Below the pieces are notes generated by a model that did no database searches, was not told the DNA's origin, and saw only the letters and a program-made list of their open reading frames with translations. DNA of 38,744 bases from DASUAO01 sp046484625 (GTDB taxonomy: Bacteria; Actinomycetota; Acidimicrobiia; IMCC26256; PALSA-555): positions 1 through 38,744 of the forward strand of contig JAWOIO010000181.1 of assembly GCA_046484625.1 (NCBI GenBank), given 5' to 3'. The position numbers and the translations under genes are program-made. Shown here piece by piece: positions 31,428-38,439 of this stretch. The first letter of the stretch is position 1; every line of letters starts with the position of its first letter.

Positions 31428-32345
31428 GTGCGTCGTTGTGCTGTCCTCGTGCTCGTGATCGCCATGGCCGGTCTCACCGCGCTCGTCGCGCCGGCGTCGG
31501 CCGCGAGCGGCTCGCTCGACACGGTCACCGTCTCCGGTGCCGAGGGCGAGAAGCCCACGCTCGAGTTCACCAAGGGACTGTCGGTCAAGAAGACCGCGAG
31601 CCGCGAGGTGACCGAGGGAACCGGAGAGACCGTTGCCAAGGGGGCCCGGATCGTCTTCGACTTCGTCGCGGTGAACACCCGCACCAAGAAGGAGCTCCAG
31701 TCCTCCTACGGCGACACGCCGGCGAGCGTGCAGCTCAACAAGACCCAGGTTCCCAAAGGGCTCGTGAAGGGGCTCGCCGGGACGTCCGTGGGGAGCCGGG
31801 TGCTGGTCGCGTTCGCCCCCAAGGACGGCCTCACGGAAGGACTCGAGGGCACGAAGAAGAGCGACACCCTCCTGTTCGCGATCGACGTTCGGGGCATCTA
31901 CACGCCGCTCGAGCGCGCCGAGGGTGAGGCCGTGAGCCCCGCAGCCGGACTGCCGACCGTCGATCTCGACGCCGACGGCAAGCCCACGATCACGATCCCC
32001 GACCGCGACCCGTCCTCCACGCTCGTCGTGCAGCCGCTCGTCAAGGGTACGGGCGCCGTCGTCACCGCCGGCCAGACCGTCACGGTCCACTACACGGGCG
32101 TCGTCTACGCGAGCAACGAGCAGTTCGACTCCTCGTGGGACGGCGGGACGCCGATCGACTTCGCCATCGGTGCCGGCCAGGTGATCGCCGGGTGGGACGA
32201 GGGCCTCGTCGGCCAGACCGTCGGGTCCCAGCTCCTGCTCGTCATCCCGCCCGACAAGGGCTACGGAGAGGCCGGGCAGCCCGACGCGGGGATCTCGGGC
32301 ACCGACACGCTCGTGTTCGTCGTCGACATCCTCGGGGCGTTCTAG
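31428..32345 (+). CDS. Exported FKBP-type peptidyl-prolyl isomerase with two FKBP-like domains
   Basis: A 305-aa protein. Residues 1-26 are a signal peptide (CAVLVLVIAMAGLTALVAPA). Residues about 40-160 form a degenerate FKBP-like unit (GTGETVAKGARIVFDFVAVN, VPKGLVKGLAGTSVGSRVLV) that has lost most aromatic active-site residues. Residues about 205-305 are a canonical FKBP domain with VTVHYTGVVY, FDSSWDGGTPIDFAIGAGQV, IAGWDEGLVGQTVGSQLLLV and IPPDKGYGEAG. It should catalyse cis-trans proline isomerisation in exported proteins. GTG 31428 is supported by AAAGG upstream and the signal peptide. Both neighbours appear separately transcribed. Confidence 0.88.
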   Translation: MRRCAVLVLVIAMAGLTALVAPASAASGSLDTVTVSGAEGEKPTLEFTKGLSVKKTASREVTEGTGETVAKGARIVFDFVAVNTRTKKELQSSYGDTPASVQLNKTQVPKGLVKGLAGTSVGSRVLVAFAPKDGLTEGLEGTKKSDTLLFAIDVRGIYTPLERAEGEAVSPAAGLPTVDLDADGKPTITIPDRDPSSTLVVQPLVKGTGAVVTAGQTVTVHYTGVVYASNEQFDSSWDGGTPIDFAIGAGQVIAGWDEGLVGQTVGSQLLLVIPPDKGYGEAGQPDAGISGTDTLVFVVDILGAF

Positions 32346-32489
32346 GGCGACTCCCCGGCTTCGCCGCGCTCCCTGGCGACCGGGAGCGTGCTCGCCCGCG
32401 CCGAAGCGTCACGATGCGCCCCGTCGCCGCAGGCCGGAATGGTTGGGCCACGCGGTCGGTTGACGGCGAGACCACCGTCAGGAGCCGAC

Positions 32490-33452
32490 ATGCCCGCCAT
32501 CACCGTCGACGACCCGAGCCTGCTCACACCGGTCGGGCCCGTCGCGGGGTCCGAGCGCCCGGTCACCTCGGTCACCCGCGCGATCCGCGCGACCGAAGGG
32601 GCCGGCTTCCCTGTGTGGCGCGGCTTCGCCGGCCTGAGGTTCACCGACATCGACCCGTTCCTGCTCCTCGACGAGATGGGCCCGATCACGTGGGGCCCCG
32701 GATCCGCGAAGGGCGCGCCGTGGCACCCGCACCGGGGGTTCGAGACGGTCACCTACGTCCTCGACGGCGAGATCGAGCACACCGACACCGCGGGCGGTGG
32801 CGGCACGATCGGCGAGGGCGACACCCAGTGGATGACCGCGGGGAGCGGCCTGCTGCACGACGAGCTGCCGAGCATGCGCGTGTTCGAGTCCGGCGGGTAC
32901 TCGCACGGGATCCAGCTGTGGGTGAACCTCCCCGCGGCACAGAAGATGACACCACCGCGCTACCAGGGCATCGCCGCGCGCGACCTCACGCTGCTCGCCA
33001 CCGACGACGGCCGCGGCCTGATCCGCCTCATCGCCGGAAGCATGGGCGAGCACCGCGGCCCGGGCGACACCCACACTCCGATCACGCTGGCCCACGCCTC
33101 GCTCGCACCCGGCGCCGAGCTGCGCGTGCCGTGGGACCCGACGTACTCGGCGATGGCCTACGTGCTCTCCGGATCGGGCACGGCCGGATCAGGGTCGGGC
33201 GAGACGGTGGGCGCGCACCAGCTCGCGAAGCTCGGCGACGGCGACTTCCTCGTCGTGCGGGCGGCCGAGGACGCGTCGGAGCCCCTCGAGGTGCTGATGC
33301 TCGGCGGGCAGCCGATCCGCGAGCCGGTCGCGCACTACGGGCCGTTCGTCATGAACACCGAGGACGAGATCCGTCAGGCGATCCGCGACTTCCAGGACGG
33401 GAAGATGGGCCAGGTCCCCGCGCACCTCGAGGCCGACGTGCGACGCCGCTGA
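32490..33452 (+). CDS. Pirin-family bicupin
   Basis: A 320-aa pirin-like protein. The N-terminal cupin carries the metal site HPHRGFETVTYVLDGE with His79 and His81, and later GSGLLHDELP with His123 and Glu125, the same four-ligand set as in pirin. The C-terminal cupin (LAPGAELRVPWDPTYSAMAY, then GPFVMNTEDEIRQAIRDF) is the usual non-metal half. Bacterial pirins have been reported as quercetin dioxygenase-like or redox-linked regulators; the role here is open. ATG 32490 is preceded by AGGAG with 6 nt spacing and begins the conserved region. The gene stands alone between the FKBP and VapBC genes. Confidence 0.9.
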   Translation: MPAITVDDPSLLTPVGPVAGSERPVTSVTRAIRATEGAGFPVWRGFAGLRFTDIDPFLLLDEMGPITWGPGSAKGAPWHPHRGFETVTYVLDGEIEHTDTAGGGGTIGEGDTQWMTAGSGLLHDELPSMRVFESGGYSHGIQLWVNLPAAQKMTPPRYQGIAARDLTLLATDDGRGLIRLIAGSMGEHRGPGDTHTPITLAHASLAPGAELRVPWDPTYSAMAYVLSGSGTAGSGSGETVGAHQLAKLGDGDFLVVRAAEDASEPLEVLMLGGQPIREPVAHYGPFVMNTEDEIRQAIRDFQDGKMGQVPAHLEADVRRR

Positions 33453-33472
33453 GCTCCAGGACCGGAGCGAGT

Positions 33473-33501
33473 GATGTCATGATGGCATCGAGTGGTATCA
33501 T
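33473..33501 (+). promoter_or_regulatory. VapBC promoter with overlapping imperfect inverted repeat
   Basis: TATCAT (33496-33501) lies exactly 6 nt before ATG 33508. Seventeen bp upstream, in the -35 position, is GATGTCATGATGGCATC (33473-33489), an inverted repeat with 14 of 17 symmetric positions. VapB-type antitoxins usually repress their own operon by binding such palindromes, so this is the likely operator. Confidence 0.5.
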
Positions 33502-33507
33502 GTCGCG

Positions 33508-33747
33508 ATGCGACGCACGCAGATCTCGATGACGGACGAGCAGGCCGAGGCGCTGCGTCGCCTCTCGGCACTCCGTGAGCGCTCCCAGGCGGCGCTGCTC
33601 CGCGACGCCCTCGACACGTTGCTCGACGCCGACGCGCGGGCAGCTCGGGCCGAACGCGCTCGCAGCGTGGTCGGATCGTTCCGCTCCGGCGTGAAGACGA
33701 CGAGCGAGCATCACGACGAGGCGCTCGACGACGCCTTCTCGTCGTGA
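33508..33747 (+). CDS. vapB: VapB-type ribbon-helix-helix antitoxin
   Basis: A 79-aa protein. RRTQISMTDEQAEALRRLS gives the N-terminal strand and first helix of a ribbon-helix-helix DNA-binding unit, and SQAALLRDALDTLLDAD the second helix. The tail (GVKTTSEHHDEALDDAFSS) is acidic and disordered, as expected for the part that wraps the toxin. It should dimerise on the operator upstream and neutralise the PIN toxin encoded next. The start follows the -10 box by six bases with no ribosome-binding site. Its last codons overlap the toxin start (GTGA), so production of toxin depends on antitoxin translation. Confidence 0.85.
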   Translation: MRRTQISMTDEQAEALRRLSALRERSQAALLRDALDTLLDADARAARAERARSVVGSFRSGVKTTSEHHDEALDDAFSS

Positions 33748-34160
33748 GCGAGGCGGTCTTCGTCGACACCTCCGCGCTGTACGCCGCGCTCGATGCCGAC
33801 GACGAGCACCACGCCGCAGCCGCCGCGACGTGGGGGCGGCTCCTCGACGGGACCACCGCCGGCAGCATCGAGGGCGTGACCCACGGGTCGGTGGTCATCG
33901 AGGCGAGCGCGCTCGTGCAGCGGCGCCTGGGGATGCGCGCGGTCCGGGCGCTGCACGACGGCCTCCTTCCCGTGCTGAGCCTCCACTGGGTCGACCAGCA
34001 GCTCCACTCCCGGGCGGTCAGCGCGCTGCTGGCCGGCGACCGGAGGGATGTGAGCCTCGTCGACTGGACGTCCTTCGAGCTGATGCGTGCGCTCGGTGTG
34101 GGCCGGGCGTTCGCCTTCGACGACGACTTCATCACCCAGGGGTTCACCCGGTTCGCGTGA
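33744..34160 (+). CDS. vapC: VapC-type PIN-domain toxin
   Basis: A 138-aa PIN-domain ribonuclease. The acidic metal-binding residues are visible: Asp8 (VFVDTSALYAAL), Glu53 (VVIEASALVQ), Asp107 (SLVDWTSFELM) and Asp126-128 (AFAFDDDFITQGF). All are at family-typical spacing, so it is probably active. VapC toxins cut specific tRNAs or rRNA; the target here is unknown. It is translationally coupled to the antitoxin (GTGA). The pair sits between a pirin and a sulfotransferase gene with no sign of a mobile element. Confidence 0.88.
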   Translation: MSEAVFVDTSALYAALDADDEHHAAAAATWGRLLDGTTAGSIEGVTHGSVVIEASALVQRRLGMRAVRALHDGLLPVLSLHWVDQQLHSRAVSALLAGDRRDVSLVDWTSFELMRALGVGRAFAFDDDFITQGFTRFA

Positions 34161-34186
34161 GCCCGTCGGTGGCTACTCTTCCGCCG

Positions 34187-34249
34187 ATGTCCGACAAGTC
34201 CGAGGGGCCGACGGCTCCCGCCGAGGTCGCACCTCCGGCGCCCGCGTGA
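34187..34249 (+). CDS. Possible 20-aa leaderless micro-ORF
   Basis: ATG 34187 lies 7 nt after a TACTCT box (34174-34179). The frame encodes MSDKSEGPTAPAEVAPPAPA and then stops. The start context matches neighbouring leaderless genes, but the peptide is low-complexity and may be the remnant of a longer gene or a regulatory leader peptide for the sulfotransferase gene 30 bp downstream. Confidence 0.3.
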   Translation: MSDKSEGPTAPAEVAPPAPA

Positions 34250-34266
34250 CCCCCGGCCCGCCCCGA

Positions 34267-34272
34267 TAGCCT
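34267..34272 (+). promoter_or_regulatory. Leaderless-type -10 box for the sulfotransferase gene
   Basis: TAGCCT followed by 7 nt and then ATG 34280; no ribosome-binding site is visible. Confidence 0.45.
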
Positions 34273-34279
34273 CCAGACG

Positions 34280-35500
34280 ATGCCCCCGCGCCTGGACGTC
34301 GACGTGCTCCTCGCGACCGCGCACGAGCGCGCGGGTGGGCTGACCGACCTCGGGGACGACGCGTCGGGTGCGGGCCAGTTCACCGACGGACTGCACCGGT
34401 TCGTCGACTCGCTGAACGCCGAGGCCGCGCTCAACGACATCGGGCACCTCATCGCGACCGAGCGCGTGCTCCTGCACATCGTCAACCGGTTGCACTACGT
34501 CGCCGACCGCGCCCGCTTCGAAGGCATCGCCGACGTCGAGATCGTGAAGCCGGTGTTCATCATCGGCCTCCCCCGCACGGGCACGACGATCCTCCACGAC
34601 ATCCTCAACCAGGACCCTGCCAACCGCGCCCCGCTCACCTGGGAGCTGATGTTCCCGTCGCCACCGCCCGACGCCGCCACCGCGGCCGACGACCCCCGCA
34701 TCGAGATGTGCCAGGCGACGATCCCGGTGGGCGACGAACGGTCGATGCTGTTCAAGGCGATGCACCCGATGGGAGCCCGGCTCTCCCAGGAGTGCGTCGT
34801 GATGATGGGTGAGTCGATGTGCACCGCGCTCTTCCACAACCAGTTCAACGTCCCCAGCTACGAGGACTGGGTCGACACCGAGGCCGACTGGGCGCCGGTG
34901 TACGAGTTCCACCGCCGTCAGCTCCAGCACCTCGGATGGCGCAACATGCGCGACCGGTGGGTGCTCAAGACCGGTGCCCACATGTGGGGGCTCGACCAGC
35001 TGCTCGCGACCTACCCCGACGCGCGCATCGTGTTCACCCACCGCGATCCGGTCAAGTCGATGACGTCGTACGCGAGCCTCACGTCGCTGGTGCGCTCGGC
35101 CGGCAGCGAGTCGGTCGACCCACACGAGGTCGCCCGCGACTGGACGGCGCGGCTTCGGATGGTGCTGGAGCGGGCGATCGACGTGCGCGCGGCCAGGGAC
35201 TACCCGGACGCGGTGTTCTACGACATGCGCTTCACCGACTTCGTGGCCGATCAGTTCGCCGAGATCGAGCGGATCTACGACGCGCTCGGGCTCCCCATGA
35301 GCGACGACGGCGCCGCGGCGATGCGCGCGTACATCGCGGACCATCCGAAGGGGAAGGACGGCATCCACCGCTACGCGCCGGAGGAGTTCGGCGTGGACCC
35401 GGCCACGGTGCGGCGGGAGTTCTCCCGCTACATCGACCACTTCGACCTGGCGCCCGAAGGCGACCTCGGAGCGGGCGGCGCGGGGGTCGACGACGCATGA
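34280..35500 (+). CDS. Sulfotransferase family protein (PAPS-dependent)
   Basis: A 406-aa protein of the actinobacterial sulfotransferase family (P-loop-like). The 5'-phosphosulfate-binding loop is VFIIGLPRTGTTILHDIL (92-109). The second PAPS segment is ARIVFTHRDPVKSMTSYASL, which includes the conserved Arg and Ser that bind the 3'-phosphate. The long N-terminal helical part and the C-terminal HPKGKDGIHRYAPEEFG block are typical of this branch. Relatives act on lipids, carbohydrates or small alcohols; the acceptor is unknown. It is coupled by ATGA overlap to a quinone-oxidoreductase-like gene. Together with the sulfatase upstream, it shows the organism handles sulfate esters. Confidence 0.87.
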   Translation: MPPRLDVDVLLATAHERAGGLTDLGDDASGAGQFTDGLHRFVDSLNAEAALNDIGHLIATERVLLHIVNRLHYVADRARFEGIADVEIVKPVFIIGLPRTGTTILHDILNQDPANRAPLTWELMFPSPPPDAATAADDPRIEMCQATIPVGDERSMLFKAMHPMGARLSQECVVMMGESMCTALFHNQFNVPSYEDWVDTEADWAPVYEFHRRQLQHLGWRNMRDRWVLKTGAHMWGLDQLLATYPDARIVFTHRDPVKSMTSYASLTSLVRSAGSESVDPHEVARDWTARLRMVLERAIDVRAARDYPDAVFYDMRFTDFVADQFAEIERIYDALGLPMSDDGAAAMRAYIADHPKGKDGIHRYAPEEFGVDPATVRREFSRYIDHFDLAPEGDLGAGGAGVDDA

Positions 35501-36558
35501 GCCCGACGATGCGCGCGTGGCGCACCCACGAGTACGGGCCGCGGCCGACCGAGGTGCTCCAGCTCGACGAGGTCGAGATCCCCGAGCCCGGTGAGGGCGA
35601 GGTGCGCGTGCGCGCGCTCGGCATCCCGCTCAACCTCAACGACCTCGAGCGCGTCAACGGGCTCAACATGATGGTCCGTCCCGACCTGCCGTACTCCCCC
35701 GGCATGGAGGTCATGGGCATCGTCGACGCCTGCGGTCCCGGTGCCGAGGAGCTCGAGGGGAAGCGGGTCGTCGCGATCACCCGCATGGCGAACGGCGGGT
35801 TCGCGGAGTACTCGATCTGCCCGTCGATCTCCGCCTTCGAGATGCCCGAGTCGGTGCCGCTCCCCGACGCCGCCGCACTGTTCTTCCCGTTCCACCTCGC
35901 CTGGCTGGGGCTGTTCGACCGGGCCGAGCTCCACGACGACGAGACCGTCCTCATCCACGCCGCCGCCGGCGGGGCCGGATCCGCCGCCCTCCAGCTCGCG
36001 GTCGACGCCGGCGCGCGCGTGATCGCCACCGCGGGCTCCGACGAGAAGGTCGAGCTGTGCCGGGAGCTCGGCGCCCACACCGTCGTCAACTACCGCACCG
36101 CCGAGTTCGCGCCGGTCGTGATGGAGGCGACGGAGAACCGGGGCGTCGATGTCGTGTTCGACAACGTCGGCGAAGCGGTGATGGCCGACTCGATGAACTG
36201 CCTCGCGTACAACGGGCGCTACGTGATGATGGGCTTCGCGTCCGACAAGTCGTTCGCCGACGAGAAGCTGATCGTCCCCCGTCGGATCGCGGCCGGGAAC
36301 TTCAAGCTCTGCGGGGTCCTGCTCTCCTACGCCGACGCCGAGCGCGCCACGATGATGAAGCAGGCGCTGGGTTGGAACCTTCCCTCGAACGACCTCGGCG
36401 CGCAGATCATGCGCGAGGTCGTGGACATGGTGCAGGCCGGCCGGGTGCGCGCGGTCGTCGGGAAGACGGTCGGCTTCGAGGACCTCCCCACCGCGCTCGA
36501 GGCGATGGCGAACCGGGAGACCATCGGGCGCACCGTCGCCGTGCTCGGCGAGGTCTGA
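35497..36558 (+). CDS. Medium-chain dehydrogenase/reductase, NADPH:quinone oxidoreductase-like
   Basis: A 353-aa MDR enzyme without zinc. The N-terminal GroES-like domain includes MRAWRTHEYGP, IPLNLNDLERVNGL and LPYSPGMEVMGIV. The nucleotide domain carries LIHAAAGGAGSAALQLAVDA, then VIATAGSDEKVELCRELGAH, and the end FEDLPTALEAMANRETIGRT. The structural and catalytic zinc Cys residues of alcohol dehydrogenases are missing, which places it in the quinone oxidoreductase/enoyl reductase branch using NADPH. Start ATG 35497 overlaps the sulfotransferase stop (ATGA). The RNase gene follows after 17 bp and may be on the same mRNA. Confidence 0.9.
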   Translation: MSPTMRAWRTHEYGPRPTEVLQLDEVEIPEPGEGEVRVRALGIPLNLNDLERVNGLNMMVRPDLPYSPGMEVMGIVDACGPGAEELEGKRVVAITRMANGGFAEYSICPSISAFEMPESVPLPDAAALFFPFHLAWLGLFDRAELHDDETVLIHAAAGGAGSAALQLAVDAGARVIATAGSDEKVELCRELGAHTVVNYRTAEFAPVVMEATENRGVDVVFDNVGEAVMADSMNCLAYNGRYVMMGFASDKSFADEKLIVPRRIAAGNFKLCGVLLSYADAERATMMKQALGWNLPSNDLGAQIMREVVDMVQAGRVRAVVGKTVGFEDLPTALEAMANRETIGRTVAVLGEV

Positions 36559-36575
36559 GATCGGCGGGACCTGAG

Positions 36576-37073
36576 GTGTCGTCGAGGAACCTGCGCCGCA
36601 TCTTCTCGATGATCGCGGTCGCGGCCGTGATCGTCTTCGGGGTCATCGAGCTCGTCCAGAGCTCCGACGACGGCGCCTCGAGCCGTACGGGCACCACGAC
36701 CACCACCCGCGCGAGTCGCTACGCGACGACCACGGTGGCTCCGTCGGACTCGTCGGACGCCACGCCGTCGGCATCGCCAACGCGAGCGAGCGACCTGCCC
36801 ACCATCTCGATCGGCGACCTTCCCGACGAGGCACTCGACACGCTGCGCCTGATCGAGGACGGCGGCCCGTACCCGTACCGACAGGACGACGGGATCTTCG
36901 GGAACCGGGAGGGGATCCTGCCGGCCCGCACGAACGGGTACTACCGGGAGTACACGGTCGAGACCCCCGGCTCGCCCGATCGCGGGGCGCGCCGCATCGT
37001 GGCCGGTGCCGACGGCGACCACTACTACACGGCCGACCACTACGACTCGTTCCGGGAGATCGTCGACCAATGA
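36576..37073 (+). CDS. Membrane-anchored barnase/RNase Sa-type ribonuclease
   Basis: A 165-aa protein. An N-terminal basic stretch precedes one hydrophobic helix (about 11-27, SMIAVAAVIVFGVIELV). A Ser/Thr-rich linker (about 30-75) follows, and then a guanyl-specific RNase domain (about 80-165). The catalytic set matches RNase Sa and barnase: Glu125 (YYREYTVETPG) as base, Arg136 and Arg140 (PDRGARRIV) on the phosphate, His155 (YYTADHYDSF) as acid. Spacing is within one residue of RNase Sa. It is probably displayed on or released from the cell surface to cut extracellular or competitor RNA. The start is GTG 36576; ATG at 36609 would shorten the tail. The barstar gene follows after 10 bp. Confidence 0.85.
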   Translation: MSSRNLRRIFSMIAVAAVIVFGVIELVQSSDDGASSRTGTTTTTRASRYATTTVAPSDSSDATPSASPTRASDLPTISIGDLPDEALDTLRLIEDGGPYPYRQDDGIFGNREGILPARTNGYYREYTVETPGSPDRGARRIVAGADGDHYYTADHYDSFREIVDQ

Positions 37074-37083
37074 GGACTCGGCG

Positions 37084-37476
37084 GTGACGCTCGACGACGT
37101 GCTCCACGGGGAGGTCGTCCCCGGCGTCCACGTGCTCGACGACCCGATCGACCCGTCCGACGCAGCCGAGCGAGTGCGCGCCCGCGGGTGGACGATGTTC
37201 CACGTCGACGGCAGCGTGGTCGTCGACAAGCGCTCGTTCCTCGCCGCCATGGCGGAGGGGTGCGGGTTCCCGAAGTGGTTCGGGCACAACTGGGACGCAT
37301 TGGCCGACGCGCTCCGCGACCTCTCGTGGGCACCGGCTCCCGGGTACGTGGTGCTCGTCGACCACTCCGCTCGCTACCGCGCGCATACCGACTGGCCGCT
37401 CGTGACCGAGATCTTCGACGACGTCGTGAGCCGATGGGCCGAAGACATCACGCCCTTCTTCTTCCTGGTGCGCTGA
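37084..37476 (+). CDS. Barstar-family RNase inhibitor
   Basis: A 130-aa cytoplasmic protein. FPKWFGHNWDALADALRDLS (62-81) corresponds to the barstar helix that plugs the RNase active site. Asp71 and Asp75 match barstar Asp35 and Asp39. The strand VVVDKRSFLAAMAEG and the Trp-rich middle also fit. It should protect the cell from the RNase encoded 10 bp upstream, making a secreted-toxin and immunity pair. GTG 37084 is chosen because GAGGA lies 7 nt upstream; no in-frame ATG is near. The last codons form the first copy of a 19-bp tandem repeat. Confidence 0.85.
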   Translation: MTLDDVLHGEVVPGVHVLDDPIDPSDAAERVRARGWTMFHVDGSVVVDKRSFLAAMAEGCGFPKWFGHNWDALADALRDLSWAPAPGYVVLVDHSARYRAHTDWPLVTEIFDDVVSRWAEDITPFFFLVR

Positions 37477-37522
37477 GCTCGTCCTGGTGCGCTGAGCTCG
37501 TCGTGGTTCGCTGAGCTCGCAC
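37466..37522. repeat. 19-bp tandem repeat, three copies, over the barstar stop codon
   Basis: Units at 37466-37484, 37485-37503 and 37504-37522 share TGGTGCGCTGAGCTCGTC (third copy slightly changed: TGGTTCGCTGAGCTCGCA). The first unit holds the last two codons and stop of the barstar gene; the other two lie outside it, so duplication was neutral to the protein. Confidence 0.9.
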
Positions 37523-37560
37523 GTGCCGCTGCATCCGCGCACCGGTAGCCTCGTCCTCCG

Positions 37561-37899
37561 ATGACCGCTCCCGGCGACGCCCGCGACGACGACCTCGACG
37601 AGGTGCATCTCGACGAGGTGCATCTCGGCGAGGTGCCCGAAGGGCTCGGCTCCGACCTCCACGCCAAGAACCTCGAGTCGCTGAGCCGGGACCCGGCGTT
37701 CTCCGACGGCGTGCTCTCGCTCGCCGACACCGACGGTGCCCGCCACGAGATCGCGCTCGACGAGGTCGACGCCCTCGAGGACGACACGGGCTCCAACCGG
37801 ACGAAGATCATCCTGCGCAGCGGCGTGGTCGTCGTGGTCACCGGCGCGGTCATCGCCGGTGCGATCGCCGCGGTGCGGTACCGGCGCCGGAAGCGGTAG
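37561..37899 (+). CDS. Small protein with C-terminal membrane helix, hypothetical
   Basis: A 112-aa protein I do not recognise. The N-terminal 90 residues are acidic and begin with a short repeat (LDEVHLDEVHLGEV). The central part (DPAFSDGVLSLADTDGARHE) is probably a small beta unit. The C-terminus is one hydrophobic helix (about 88-106, VVVVVTGAVIAGAIAAV) followed by YRRRKR. This predicts a tail-anchored protein with the acidic domain in the cytoplasm. A TAGCCT box (37546-37551) is 9 nt before the ATG. The gene lies between two tandem-repeat blocks. Confidence 0.65.
   Translation: MTAPGDARDDDLDEVHLDEVHLGEVPEGLGSDLHAKNLESLSRDPAFSDGVLSLADTDGARHEIALDEVDALEDDTGSNRTKIILRSGVVVVVTGAVIAGAIAAVRYRRRKR
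37594..37638 (+). repeat. 15-bp in-frame tandem repeat, three copies
   Basis: CTCGACGAGGTGCAT at 37594-37608 and 37609-37623 is identical; the third copy (37624-37638) differs at three bases. Each unit adds five residues (LDEVH) to the acidic N-terminus of the small membrane protein. Length variation between strains would keep the frame. Confidence 0.9.
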
Positions 37900-37902
37900 G
37901 AA

Positions 37903-37950
37903 ACCGACAGACCGACAGACCGACAGACCGACGGACCGACAGACCGAGGG
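37903..37950. repeat. 8-bp tandem repeat, six copies
   Basis: Six head-to-tail units of ACCGACAG (two slightly altered) fill the gap between the small membrane protein gene and the NTF2-like gene. It ends 10 bp before the GAGGAG ribosome-binding site of the latter, so copy-number change could alter its expression. Confidence 0.9.
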
Positions 37951-37971
37951 ACAACCGGACGAGGAGCACCC

Positions 37972-38439
37972 GTGATCGAGACGACCATCGAACGCTGGCA
38001 CCAGTTCCTCCGGGGGAACCTCCCCGGTGGGCTCGACGAGCTCCTCCACGACGACGTCGTGTTCCTCTCCCCGATCGTGTTCTCGCCCCAACGGGGCAAG
38101 GAGCTCACGAAGATGTACCTCCAGGCCGCAGGCGCGACGCTCGGCGGCGACGGCGACCCGGAGAAGCTGGGGACGCCCGACACCCAGGGCGGGAGCGACG
38201 GCGTCGGGCCGAAGTTCCGCTACGTCGCCGAGGTGATGGGCGGGCACCGGGCGGTGCTCGAGTTCGAGTCCGAGGTCGACGGCAAGTACCTCAACGGCGT
38301 CGACATCATCACCTGCGACGACGACGGCAAGATCGTCGAGTTCAAGGTGATGATCCGCCCGCTCCAGGCGATCAACGCGGTGCACGCCGCGATGAAGGCG
38401 ATGATCGAGCAGATGCAGAGCGCGCCGCCCAACGCCTAG
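37972..38439 (+). CDS. NTF2-like/SnoaL-fold protein
   Basis: A 155-aa protein of the NTF2-like superfamily. IERWHQFLRGNLPGGLDELL, then HDDVVFLSPIVFSPQRGKEL, form the first helices and strand. GGHRAVLEFESEVDGKYLNG and DIITCDDDGKIVEFKVMIRP are the paired strands, and the C-terminal helix ends the fold. Such cone-shaped folds serve as isomerases, hydrolases or binders of lipophilic compounds; no catalytic pair is certain. GTG 37972 has GAGGAG 5 nt upstream. The stop overlaps the stop of the convergent F420-type gene by two bases. Confidence 0.8.
   Translation: MIETTIERWHQFLRGNLPGGLDELLHDDVVFLSPIVFSPQRGKELTKMYLQAAGATLGGDGDPEKLGTPDTQGGSDGVGPKFRYVAEVMGGHRAVLEFESEVDGKYLNGVDIITCDDDGKIVEFKVMIRPLQAINAVHAAMKAMIEQMQSAPPNA

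Noticed and set aside
33508..34160. Genomic island or phage defence locus around VapBC
   Set aside because: No integrase, transposase, restriction or other defence gene is near, and base composition looks the same as in neighbours.
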